Shown here in pieces: positions 42,785 through 50,652 of a stretch of DNA of 64,000 nt. Both the position numbers and the translations under genes were made by a program. Source of the DNA: Pseudochelatococcus contaminans (GTDB taxonomy: Bacteria; Pseudomonadota; Alphaproteobacteria; Rhizobiales; Beijerinckiaceae); assembly GCF_014195635.1 (NCBI RefSeq), contig NZ_JACICC010000002.1, positions 434,001-498,000 of the forward strand, given 5' to 3'. Each line of letters begins with the position of its first letter. The stretch's first letter is position 1. A model generated the notes under the pieces. That model was not told where the DNA came from. It searched no databases and worked only from the letters and a program-made list of their open reading frames with translations.

Positions 42785-43804
42785 ATGCCCATGATACGAA
42801 GCACGACCGGATTCTTCGCAAGGCTCGCGCTTATCGTGCTGGCCATCGCCGTGGTGGGCATCGCCTTGTTTGGCGGAATGGCGATCCATTATTGGCTCGG
42901 CTGGCCGGACTGGGTGCGCACCACCGGAAGCTGGGCTTTTCCCGTTGTCGTGCTTGGCTTGTGGTTCGTGCCTGGCCACAGGTTGTGGGGGCGCCGCATC
43001 GTGGCGCTGGCGCTGATCGCGGCTTTCTTCATCGCCTATGACGCGAAAGTGCCAATCGAGCGCGACTGGATTGCGCTTCAGGAGAAACGCCCCTTCGCCA
43101 TCATCAATGGCGACGATGTCACCATTGTCAACTTCCGGGACGCTATCCACCGCTCGGGCGAGCAGCCCGAAGTGCGCTGGACCGAGGAAACCTTCAACCT
43201 GTCGCAGCTTGAAGGCGCGGACATCATCATCCAGCCCTTCGGCGGCGTGAAGGCGCTGGCGCATGTCATGCTGTCGTTCGGGTTCTCGGATGGCCGCCAT
43301 GTCGTGGTGTCCATCGAGGCCCGGCGGGTCAAGGGCGGGCGCTTCGATCCCCTCGCCGGCCTGTTCCGGCATGAGGAAACCTATCCCGAACTCGGCACGG
43401 AGCGGGATCTGTTCTGGCAGCGGCTGGCCCGCACGCCGCCCGACGAGCTTCAGATCTACCCTGTCACTGCCAGCCGCGAGGCCGTGCGCACCTACTTCGA
43501 GCGCATTCTGGCATTCGCGAACTCGGTGAACGAGCGCCCGCGCTTCTATTCGACGTTATGGGAAAGCTGCATGACCACGCTGACGAATCTCGCGCCGGAA
43601 AGTTTTCTGTCCGTACCGTGGTATGACATCCGCCGCTGGGTGCCGGGTTATTCCCTGAGCCTGTTCCAGCAGGTTGGCCTTGTGGACGCCAGCCTTCCGG
43701 CAGAAGAGTTACGCCACACCCGCCGCCTGCGCGACAATGTCACCCCGCCGTGGGAGTTCCCCTCCGACGCAGCATGGAGCGCCTATGTCCGGCGCGATTT
43801 CTGA
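42785..43804 (+). CDS. DUF4105 family membrane protein
   Basis: 339 aa. Two or three N-terminal membrane helices (residues 5-90) are followed by a soluble domain of the DUF4105 type (RDAIHRSGEQPEVRWTEETFNLSQLEGADIIIQPFGG, HVMLSFGFSDGRHVVVSIEARR, YSTLWESCMTTLTN). The domain has the Cys/His pattern of NlpC/P60-like or other hydrolase folds, but no activity is proven. Start choice: ATG 42785 lies 5 bases after AAGGA; 42782 and 42791 are also possible. The palindromic repeat pair lies directly upstream, so its promoter must be within or near that element. Confidence 0.85.
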   Translation: MPMIRSTTGFFARLALIVLAIAVVGIALFGGMAIHYWLGWPDWVRTTGSWAFPVVVLGLWFVPGHRLWGRRIVALALIAAFFIAYDAKVPIERDWIALQEKRPFAIINGDDVTIVNFRDAIHRSGEQPEVRWTEETFNLSQLEGADIIIQPFGGVKALAHVMLSFGFSDGRHVVVSIEARRVKGGRFDPLAGLFRHEETYPELGTERDLFWQRLARTPPDELQIYPVTASREAVRTYFERILAFANSVNERPRFYSTLWESCMTTLTNLAPESFLSVPWYDIRRWVPGYSLSLFQQVGLVDASLPAEELRHTRRLRDNVTPPWEFPSDAAWSAYVRRDF

Positions 43805-43844
43805 CATCGCGCTCATGAAAAATCGCGCCAGTGAAAAATGCCCT

Positions 43845-44606
43845 CTAAGGCATTTGCCAGAAGAACCAGCCGGTCATGAGCACGCCGTAGATGATGATGG
43901 CGATGCGCAGCGCCTTGGCGGGAATGAGAAAAGCGTAGCGCGCCGCCACATAGCCGCCGACGGTAACGCCAAGCAGCGCGATGCTGCCGTTATACCAGTC
44001 AATCGCGCCGCTCCACGCGAACCGCACCACGGCAACGAGCGCGACCAGCGCCGAAATCCACAGCTTCAGCCCGTTCATGGCGTGGATATCGGTCAAGCCG
44101 GCGGTGGAGAAAAACGCCAGCAGCAGGATGCCGAGGCCGGCGTTGAAGAAGCCTCCATAGGCACAGATCGCGGCAAGGAAAACCCACAGCGCCACCGCCC
44201 CGGCCCGCCGCGCACCCCGACGCTCGCCGGACAGCGAGCGTAACCACGGGCCAATGCGCCCGCCGAAGACGAACAGCAGCACGGCCACCAGCATCAGCCA
44301 CGGCACTATGGCGGCAAACGTCTTATCCGACACCACCAGCAGCAATTCCGCGCCCAGATAGCCGAACACCACCGCCACGACAGACCATCCGAGCAACTGG
44401 TGGCGATAGCGCCGGATCGAGGGCCAGAACCCGACCGCGCCGCTGACATAGCCAGGCATGGCCGCATAGGTATTCGATGCGTTGGCGAGCACAGGCGGCA
44501 CCCCCGCCACGATGAGCGCCGGCAGCAGAATGAACGATCCGCCACCGGCAAGCGCGTTGACCGCGCCGCCAAGAAAGCCCGCGACGAGCAGAAACAGTTC
44601 CGTCAT
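43845..44606 (-). CDS. TSUP family (TauE/SafE/YfcA) membrane transporter
   Basis: 253 aa, eight predicted membrane helices in two repeats. Typical segments are GFLGGAVNALAGGGSFILLPALI, LANASNTYAAMPGYVSGAVGF and GGFFNAGLGILLLAFFS. Family members export sulfite, sulfoacetate or related anions, or are of unknown substrate. ATG 44606 has GGGAGG upstream. Divergent to chrA across a 133-bp region with an ATGAT-N6-ATCAT dyad; joint regulation is possible. Confidence 0.88.
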   Translation of the reverse strand: MTELFLLVAGFLGGAVNALAGGGSFILLPALIVAGVPPVLANASNTYAAMPGYVSGAVGFWPSIRRYRHQLLGWSVVAVVFGYLGAELLLVVSDKTFAAIVPWLMLVAVLLFVFGGRIGPWLRSLSGERRGARRAGAVALWVFLAAICAYGGFFNAGLGILLLAFFSTAGLTDIHAMNGLKLWISALVALVAVVRFAWSGAIDWYNGSIALLGVTVGGYVAARYAFLIPAKALRIAIIIYGVLMTGWFFWQMP

Positions 44607-44650
44607 GCCGATGCCTCCCCGCCGCGCCACTCTCAAGCGCTATTTTTAGT

Positions 44651-44666
44651 ATGATTCCAATATCAT
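44651..44666. promoter_or_regulatory. dyad in the TSUP/chrA divergent promoter
   Basis: ATGAT-N6-ATCAT in an AT-rich stretch, 45 bp upstream of the TSUP start and 74 bp upstream of the chosen chrA start. It is suited to a regulator controlling both genes; the regulator is unknown. Confidence 0.4.
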
Positions 44667-44739
44667 TCGATTCGTCTCGTATTATAGAGTGGCAAGGCTT
44701 TCAGGGCGGCAAGATATCGACACTCAAGCGGGGCTGATC

Positions 44740-45960
44740 GTGAAACAGAGCCGAGACATCGTGCGGGAGAATGGCGGCAGCCCGGCGGAAGTGTTCATCG
44801 CTTTCCTGCGGCTTGGCCTGACGTCTTTCGGCGGGCCGGTCGCGCATCTGGGTTATTTTCGCGATGAGCTAGTGCTGCGCCGACGCTGGATTGGCGACAA
44901 TGGCTATGCCGATCTCATGGCGCTGTGCCAGTTTCTCCCCGGGCCTGCATCGAGCCAGCTCGGGTTCGCGCTGGGCGTGTTGCGCGGCGGCGGATTGCTC
45001 GGCGGTCTTGCGGCATGGGCCGGATTTACCTTGCCGTCCGCCATCGTGTTGTTCGGCTTCGCACTGGCTGCGGCATCCTTCACCGGGCCGTTGGCGGCCG
45101 GCTTCGTCCACGGGCTGAAACTCGTCGCCGTCGCAATCGTCGCACAGGCGGTTTGGGGCATGGCGAAAAGCCTTACGCCGGATCGGGAACGCGCCGGCAT
45201 CGCGCTTGCCGCTGTCGCGCTGGCCACCCTCGTCGCAGGGGCTGCCGGCCAGCTTGGGGCTATCGTGCTGGGGGCATTCGCCGGCCTTTGGCTCTGCCGC
45301 AGCGCGCAAGCCGCGCCCGCCGGACACCTGCATTTTCCGGTATCGCGGCGCGCGGGCGTTGTGGCGCTGCTGCTGTTCGCGGTGCTGCTGGCGCTGCCGC
45401 CCGTCATCGTCGCGGCAACTGACAACGGAGCTGTGGCGCTGTTCGATGCCTTCTATCGCTCTGGCGCATTGGTGTTTGGCGGCGGCCATGTGGTGTTGCC
45501 GCTGCTCGAAGCCGAAACTGTTTCAACCGGCTGGGTGGACGAAAGCACGTTCCTCGCCGGCTATGGTCTGGCGCAGGCCGTGCCCGGCCCGCTCTTTACG
45601 TTCGCCGCCTACCTCGGCGCGGTAGCGGAACCGGCAATCGGGGGCGCTGCCGGAGCCGCAATCGCGCTGGTTGCCATCTTCCTGCCGGGCCTGCTGCTGG
45701 TTTACGGCATGCTGCCGTTCTGGGACGGCTTCTGCCAGCACCCGGCCGCGCAATCGGCGATGCGCGGCGCAAACGCGGCAGTCGTCGGCATCCTTGCAGC
45801 GGCCCTTTACGATCCCGTCTGGACCAGCGCCGTCACCTCGAAGCCGGATTTCGTGCTGGCGCTTGCCGGCTTCCTGCTTCTGACCATCTGGAAAACGCCC
45901 TCCTGGGGCGTCGTGTTGCTACTGGGCGCGGCAGGCACGCTATCTGGGATCGCCGGCTAA
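44740..45960 (+). CDS. chrA: chromate transporter ChrA (bidomain CHR family)
   Basis: About 406 aa with two homologous CHR halves: the first has FLRLGLTSFGGPVAHLGYFRDELV and QFLPGPASSQLGFALG; the second has FYRSGALVFGGGHVVLPLLEAE and GLAQAVPGPLFTFAAYLG. It exports chromate or, more generally, anions such as sulfate analogues. The start is uncertain: GTG 44740 with GGGG upstream is preferred; GTG 44689 would add 17 non-conserved residues and has no Shine-Dalgarno. No chrB regulator is nearby. Confidence 0.9.
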   Translation: MKQSRDIVRENGGSPAEVFIAFLRLGLTSFGGPVAHLGYFRDELVLRRRWIGDNGYADLMALCQFLPGPASSQLGFALGVLRGGGLLGGLAAWAGFTLPSAIVLFGFALAAASFTGPLAAGFVHGLKLVAVAIVAQAVWGMAKSLTPDRERAGIALAAVALATLVAGAAGQLGAIVLGAFAGLWLCRSAQAAPAGHLHFPVSRRAGVVALLLFAVLLALPPVIVAATDNGAVALFDAFYRSGALVFGGGHVVLPLLEAETVSTGWVDESTFLAGYGLAQAVPGPLFTFAAYLGAVAEPAIGGAAGAAIALVAIFLPGLLLVYGMLPFWDGFCQHPAAQSAMRGANAAVVGILAAALYDPVWTSAVTSKPDFVLALAGFLLLTIWKTPSWGVVLLLGAAGTLSGIAG

Positions 45961-45990
45961 CAATTTGCAGATAGCAGAATATCTGAACAG

Positions 45991-46035
45991 CGAGACTGTC
46001 AGGGATCTGAATGTCTCGCTTCCTTGACAGTCTCG
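45991..46035. terminator. 11-bp inverted repeat between chrA and the FUSC gene
   Basis: CGAGACTGTCA (45991-46001) is exactly complementary to 46025-46035, with a 23-base loop. It begins 31 bp after the chrA stop and runs through the last codons of the converging FUSC gene. It may act as terminator for chrA. Confidence 0.5.
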
Positions 46036-46556
46036 TGGCGGTGGTGATGCCTCCGCCCACGCCAGCCCACGGGCAGATGAAGACGGCTGGCGACAGCTTC
46101 TGCCAGCCAGTGCAACGCCGCGCCGACGAGGCCGCCCAGCCCCACTTCCACCCCGCGCCAGAAGCCTGCTTCGGCAATCGGCATATGCTGGTTGTCAGAC
46201 AGGTAAACGATGGGAACCGTCCACATAGCCACCTTCAGGTCCGGCCAGCGCCGTACACCTGCCGCGCACAGTGCGACGCCGCATCCAATCTGCACCGCGA
46301 TATCGACAGACAGCGCCGCCAGCGCAGTACCGACTGCCACGGCGACCACGATGCCCGTCATCGTTCCCGCCAGCCGCCACAGAACCGCGTTCTGCGTTTC
46401 ATTGAGGCTGGCCTGCGATACAATCACCGCAGACACCGACGCCCACACTGGATGATGCAGCCCAACCATCAACGCCAGTTCGTAAGATGCCATGGCGGCG
46501 AGGGAACAACGCAGGACAAAAGCGGCATGTCCGATCAGGGCGTTGCGGGTCGGCAT
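45999..46556 (-). CDS. short FUSC-family (aromatic acid exporter-like) membrane protein
   Basis: 185 aa. It has four to five membrane helices in the FUSC/ArAE pattern (LRCSLAAMASYELALMVGLHHPVWASVSAVIVSQ, AGTMTGIVVAVAVGTALAAL, GGLVGAALHWLAEAVASRL). Full exporters are 350-700 aa, so this is a half-size, membrane-only version as also seen in YgaP- and YeeA-like proteins. The C-terminus ends in a His/Arg-rich tail (RGRRHHHRHETVKEARHSDP) encoded within an inverted repeat. ATG 46556 has GGAG upstream. No membrane-fusion partner is adjacent. Confidence 0.75.
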   Translation of the reverse strand: MPTRNALIGHAAFVLRCSLAAMASYELALMVGLHHPVWASVSAVIVSQASLNETQNAVLWRLAGTMTGIVVAVAVGTALAALSVDIAVQIGCGVALCAAGVRRWPDLKVAMWTVPIVYLSDNQHMPIAEAGFWRGVEVGLGGLVGAALHWLAEAVASRLHLPVGWRGRRHHHRHETVKEARHSDP

Positions 46557-46637
46557 GCGCAGGCTCCGTCTGCATCGGCGGGAGGGTTGGACCTTTCTGT
46601 CATATCGCTTTCCGGATTATTTTGCATGAATAGACAG

Positions 46638-46650
46638 GGGAAATATTCCC
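46638..46650. promoter_or_regulatory. small dyad upstream of the thioesterase gene
   Basis: GGGAA-ATA-TTCCC in the 204-bp divergent region between the FUSC and thioesterase genes. It may be an operator; no further evidence. Confidence 0.25.
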
Positions 46651-46760
46651 GACTAGACTCTTTCTGCATTTCGCGGAAAACGAAATCGCGTGAGCCCTAA
46701 AACGGTCGCGCTCCAGATCATGTTCAAGCCGACCGGCGGAACGGCGGCAGGGGATTTTTC

Positions 46761-47291
46761 ATGCATACGGCCCGGCACCAGCTTTCCATGAGTATCCTCA
46801 TGACACCCGACATGGCAAACTTCTCGGGCAATGTCCACGGCGGCCACATCCTGAAATATCTCGATCAGGTCGCCTTTGCGTGCGCCAGCCGCTATGCGGG
46901 TAGCTATGTCGTCACCCTCTCCGTGGATCAGGTGATATTTCGCCAGCCCATCCATGTGGGTGAGCTTGTCACCTTCTATGCATCCGTGAACTATACCGGG
47001 CATACCTCCATGGAAATCGGTGTGAAGGTGGTGACGGAGAACATGCGCGAGCAGCTGATGCGCCACACCAACAGCTGCTACTTCACCATGGTAGCCGTTG
47101 ACGAACACGGCAAATCCGTTCGCGTGCCGCCTTATGCGCCCCGGACGGAGGTGGAGCGCCAACGCTTCGAAGCCGCGCTGGCAAGGCGGGCACTGCGCAA
47201 GGAAATGGAAACCCGCCACCAGCGCATTCGCGAGGAGAGCGGCCTGCCCCCGGTGGGCGAGGTCACCAGCACCGCCGGACCGAACGCATAA
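46761..47291 (+). CDS. hotdog-fold acyl-CoA thioesterase (YciA-like)
   Basis: 176 aa. It hydrolyses acyl-CoA to free acid and CoA. The hotdog fold shows MSILMTPDMANFSGNVHGGHILKYLDQVAFACASRYAG, with the conserved Asn, His-Gly-Gly and Asp active-site pattern, then FRQPIHVGELVTFYASVNYTGHTSMEIGVKV. The C-terminal 40 residues are a charged helix. ATG 46761 follows AGGGGA. Chain-length preference unknown. Confidence 0.9.
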   Translation: MHTARHQLSMSILMTPDMANFSGNVHGGHILKYLDQVAFACASRYAGSYVVTLSVDQVIFRQPIHVGELVTFYASVNYTGHTSMEIGVKVVTENMREQLMRHTNSCYFTMVAVDEHGKSVRVPPYAPRTEVERQRFEAALARRALRKEMETRHQRIREESGLPPVGEVTSTAGPNA

Positions 47292-47498
47292 CAGAGCGCC
47301 CCGGAGCCGTTTTCCGCAGGCAAGCTGATGAGCGCATACGGGTATCGGGCGCGTCAAAATTCGCTCAGCGTTATCGTTTGCTTCCGGCGTTTTTACATCA
47401 CTGCCAAATTGGGCAGGTAAGGTAGCCGGGACGTTTCCAGCAGCTTCGATGCCAGATTATCGAGGCTGCGCCTTTCGCATGACGGGAGAAAGCCGGAC

Positions 47499-48629
47499 AT
47501 GATCCGCACCATCGCCAACCTCTTCGATGCCACGGCCGCGAGCCGGATCGCCACGGGCGCATCGCTTGCGCTGCTGATGCTCGCAACGCCCGCCGCCGCC
47601 CAGCAGAAGACGGTGAACGTTTACAACTGGTCGGACTTCATCGACCCGAGCGTGCTCAATGACTTCACCAAGGAAACCGGCATCAAGGTGGTTTACGACA
47701 CCTATGACAACAACGAGATCGTCGAGACCAAGCTGCTGACCGGCAAATCCGGCTATGACCTCGTCGGGCCGTCCGGCCCATTCCTGCAGCGGCTGATCAA
47801 GGCGGATGTGTTCCAGCCCATCGAGCTGGAGAAGATCCCCAACGCCAAGAACCTGTGGCCCGAGATCGCCGAGCGCCTGGCCGTGTTCGACCCCGGCAAC
47901 AAGTTCGCCATCAACTATATGTGGGGCACGACCGGCCTTGGCATCAACACCGCCAAGGTGCGCGAGCAGCTGGGGCCGGATGCGGAACTCAACACGTGGG
48001 ATCTCGTCTTCAATCCCGAGATCGCGCAGAAGCTGAAGGGCTGCGGCATCTACGTGCTGGATTCGCCGGAGGACATGTTCCCCACCGTCCTCAACTATCT
48101 CGGCCTCGATCCGGACTCCAAGGACACGAAGGACTTGCAGAAGGCTGCCGACGCCATGTCCAAGGTGCGGACATTCGTGCAGAAGTTCCACTCGTCGGAA
48201 TACATCAATGCGCTGGCTAACGGTGACATCTGCGTGGCCGTGGGCTACTCGGGCGATATCCTTCAGGCCGCGTCGCGCGCGAAGGATGCCGGCAACAATG
48301 TCGAGATCGAGTACCTCATCCCCAAGGAAGGCGCGATGGTCTGGTTCGACAACCTCGCCATGCCCGCCGATGCGCCGCATCCCGAGGAAGCCCGCCAGTT
48401 CCTCGACTTCCTGAACCGCCCGGAGATCGCCGCACGCAACGCCGATTTCGTCGCCTACGCCAGCGGCAACGTGGCGGCACGCCCGCTCGTCGACCCGGAA
48501 ATCCGCGACAACCCCGGCATCTACCCCGATGACGAGACGATGAAGCGCCTGTTCACCAACACCGCCTACGACGACCGCGCCCAGCGCACCGTCACCCGGC
48601 TGTGGACGCGCGTCAAAACTGGACGATAA
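47499..48629 (+). CDS. potF: polyamine (putrescine/spermidine) periplasmic binding protein
   Basis: 376 aa. A signal peptide (SLALLMLATPAAAQQ) is followed by a PotF/PotD fold: VNVYNWSDFIDPSVLNDFTKETGIKV, VVYDTYDNNEIVETKLLTGKSGYDLVGPS, MWGTTGLGIN and YLIPKEGAMVWFDNLAMPADAPHPEEARQFLDFL. Closest in pattern to putrescine-binding PotF. ATG 47499 has GGAGAAA upstream. A strong terminator follows and no permease or ATPase gene lies next to it, so it is an orphan binding protein that must use a distant transporter. Confidence 0.92.
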   Translation: MIRTIANLFDATAASRIATGASLALLMLATPAAAQQKTVNVYNWSDFIDPSVLNDFTKETGIKVVYDTYDNNEIVETKLLTGKSGYDLVGPSGPFLQRLIKADVFQPIELEKIPNAKNLWPEIAERLAVFDPGNKFAINYMWGTTGLGINTAKVREQLGPDAELNTWDLVFNPEIAQKLKGCGIYVLDSPEDMFPTVLNYLGLDPDSKDTKDLQKAADAMSKVRTFVQKFHSSEYINALANGDICVAVGYSGDILQAASRAKDAGNNVEIEYLIPKEGAMVWFDNLAMPADAPHPEEARQFLDFLNRPEIAARNADFVAYASGNVAARPLVDPEIRDNPGIYPDDETMKRLFTNTAYDDRAQRTVTRLWTRVKTGR

Positions 48630-48685
48630 GCCGGCGCAATAACACGCCCGGACCACTCCGAGACTTATCGGATTGCAACACCATG

Positions 48686-48713
48686 AACCGGCGGGCCTTC
48701 CCGCCGGTTTTTT
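48686..48713 (+). terminator. Rho-independent terminator after potF
   Basis: AACCGGCGGG (48686-48695), loop of 4, exact complement (48700-48709), then TTTTTT. A textbook terminator ending the potF transcript. Confidence 0.93.
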
Positions 48714-48857
48714 GCCGGGCGGATATCTGCTGCCAAGCCGACATTGCCGGAATTCCCTGTACCGCCTGCATTTTCGTGCTATGAAGATCGCGCACATAAG
48801 ACTTCACTGTGAGCTGCCCCGGATATCCCTGCCGGATTATTTCAGGCCGAGGTTGCG

Positions 48858-49334
48858 TTGACCGACACTTCCCCGCCCCTTTCGAACGCTCGTCCTCGTG
48901 GCCCTATCGCCGCGGTGATCGCAGTGGTTCTGCATGAAGGCAGAACGCTGCTCGTGCGGCGGGCCAATCCTCCCGATGCCGGCCTGTGGGGCTTTCCCGG
49001 CGGCAAGATCGAGCCCGGCGAAACCATCGCCAATGCTGCCATACGCGAGCTGCTGGAAGAAACCGGCGTGCATGGCGAGGCGCTGCATCCATTCACTGCC
49101 CTTGATGCCTTCGATTGCAGTGCGAATGGCGATATTAGCCGGCATTTCATTCTTGTGGCCGTTCTTTGCCGCCTTATCTCCGGCGAGCCGGTGGCGGCGG
49201 ATGACGCACTGGAAGCCGCCTGGTTCGCAACCGACAACCTCGTTCATCCCGATCTTCCCCTCAGCCGCGATGTCATTGAGGTGGCCCAGCAGGCCATCGG
49301 CATTATGCGTGGCCAATTTCTGAAGGAGTGCTGA
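48858..49334 (+). CDS. Nudix hydrolase (8-oxo-dGTPase/MutT-like)
   Basis: 158 aa. It has a complete Nudix box (GGKIEPGETIANAAIRELLEETG, fitting Gx5Ex7REUxEExGU). Nudix enzymes cleave nucleoside-diphosphate-X compounds; MutT type is the default label. TTG 48858, with GAGG upstream, is the start. It ends one base before the tenA ATG, so the two are co-translated. That pairing raises the alternative that it cleans up damaged or unwanted thiamin-related pyrophosphates. Confidence 0.88.
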   Translation: MTDTSPPLSNARPRGPIAAVIAVVLHEGRTLLVRRANPPDAGLWGFPGGKIEPGETIANAAIRELLEETGVHGEALHPFTALDAFDCSANGDISRHFILVAVLCRLISGEPVAADDALEAAWFATDNLVHPDLPLSRDVIEVAQQAIGIMRGQFLKEC

Positions 49335-49335
49335 C

Positions 49336-50037
49336 ATGTCCGTTTTTGCCCGCCTGAAGGCCGCTGCCCTCGACGACTGGAACTCATATGTCGATCATGC
49401 CTTCATCCGGCAGATGGAGGACGGCACGCTGCCGGAAGCGGTTTTCCAAAGTTATCTGGTGCAGGATTACCTGTTCCTCATCCAGTTCGCGCGCGCCAAC
49501 GCGCTGGCAATCTACAAGAGCCGGACGCTCGATGACATGCGCATCGCACAGACGTCTCTCAACGTCATCATGAACGAAATGAACCTGCATGTGCGGTTGT
49601 GCGAGCGCTGGGGGCTTTCACCTGCCGATCTTGAAGCGGCGCCCGAGCACCGCGCAACAGTGGCCTACACGCGCTATGTGCTGGATTGCGGCGCATCCGG
49701 CGATCTTCTGGACCTGCACGTGGCGCTGGCGCCATGCGTGATCGGTTATGCGGAAATCGGCAAGCGTCTTGAGCCGGCATTGCTGGCGAACCCGGATCAC
49801 CCTTATCGCGAATGGATCAGCGAATACGCCAGTGACGGTTTTCAGGAGGCGGCGCAGGCATCCATTGCCCATCTCGATCGGCTGGCGGAACTCTCCCTGA
49901 CCGAGAAGCGGTTCGACGGCCTCACGGCTATTTTCGCCGCCGCATCGCGTCTGGAAGCGGACTTCTGGCAAATGGGCTATGACATCGCCGACGAGCGGCG
50001 CAACCACCCCGCAGGCATCAAGCCGTTGGGCGCGTGA
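49336..50037 (+). CDS. tenA: TenA/thiaminase II family protein
   Basis: 233 aa. TenA hydrolyses aminopyrimidines from degraded thiamin for salvage. It has the family pattern FxxYLVQDYLFLIQFARANALA (active-site Asp44) and the catalytic Cys134 in LAPCVIGYAEIG, with a C-terminal Glu in EADFWQMGYDI. ATG 49336 has AAGGAG upstream. Its last 20 bp overlap the converging DUF454 gene. No TPP riboswitch or other thi genes are nearby. Confidence 0.93.
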   Translation: MSVFARLKAAALDDWNSYVDHAFIRQMEDGTLPEAVFQSYLVQDYLFLIQFARANALAIYKSRTLDDMRIAQTSLNVIMNEMNLHVRLCERWGLSPADLEAAPEHRATVAYTRYVLDCGASGDLLDLHVALAPCVIGYAEIGKRLEPALLANPDHPYREWISEYASDGFQEAAQASIAHLDRLAELSLTEKRFDGLTAIFAAASRLEADFWQMGYDIADERRNHPAGIKPLGA

Positions 50038-50374
50038 AGACGAAGAGGATGCCGCCCAGCATCAGGGCGGCCACCGCCGCGATGGTCAGCGGTCCCGGAT
50101 CGCTGGTCATCATGAACACCAGGAAGCCGAGGCTCGACCCCGCGAGCGCCATGTATTTCGCTTTGAGCGGAATCGCACCCTTCTCCCGCCATTCCCGCAG
50201 GACAGGCCCGAAGCGCGGATGATCGAGCAGCCATTTCTCGAAGCGCGGCGATGAGCGGGCAAAGCATGCGGCGGCAAGAATCAAAAAAGGCGTGGTCGGC
50301 AAAACCGGCAGAAAAGCGCCGATGAATCCCAACACCACGAAACTCCAGCCGGCGATGAAAAGAACCGCCCGCAT
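50018..50374 (-). CDS. DUF454 (YbaN) family inner-membrane protein
   Basis: 118 aa with three membrane helices. It has the DUF454 signature GWSFVVLGFIGAFLPVLPTTPFLILAAACFARSSPRFEKWLLDHPRFGPVLREWRE, followed by a hydrophobic hairpin. Function unknown. ATG 50374 has GAGGTGG upstream; the longer reading to 50590 is Arg-rich and not conserved. The 3' end overlaps tenA by 20 bp. Confidence 0.88.
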   Translation of the reverse strand: MRAVLFIAGWSFVVLGFIGAFLPVLPTTPFLILAAACFARSSPRFEKWLLDHPRFGPVLREWREKGAIPLKAKYMALAGSSLGFLVFMMTSDPGPLTIAAVAALMLGGILFVFTRPTA

Positions 50375-50652
50375 GGCCACCTCAACCGTGAACGCAAGCG
50401 GGCACCGCGCCCACATCCGCCGGGCAAGAGTCGGCGATGCCGCGCTTGTCGCAGCACTCCTGTTCGCCCATGCGGCGAAACCTCTCCTGACACCAACCCG
50501 GCATGTTAATGGCGCTTCCCGACCGTGACGTGACGCTGATCGCAAAGTTACTAATCGTATGCGAATAGCGTTGCCTCCGGCGACATACAATAGCCACCGG
50601 GTGCAATATCCGTTACGGCGTTTATCGTGGCAGCGTCATCTTGCCGCAAGCG

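Noticed and set aside
48714-48857. Possible TPP riboswitch before Nudix-tenA
   Set aside because: The CTGAGA and ACC...GAACCTGAT elements of the thi box are absent.
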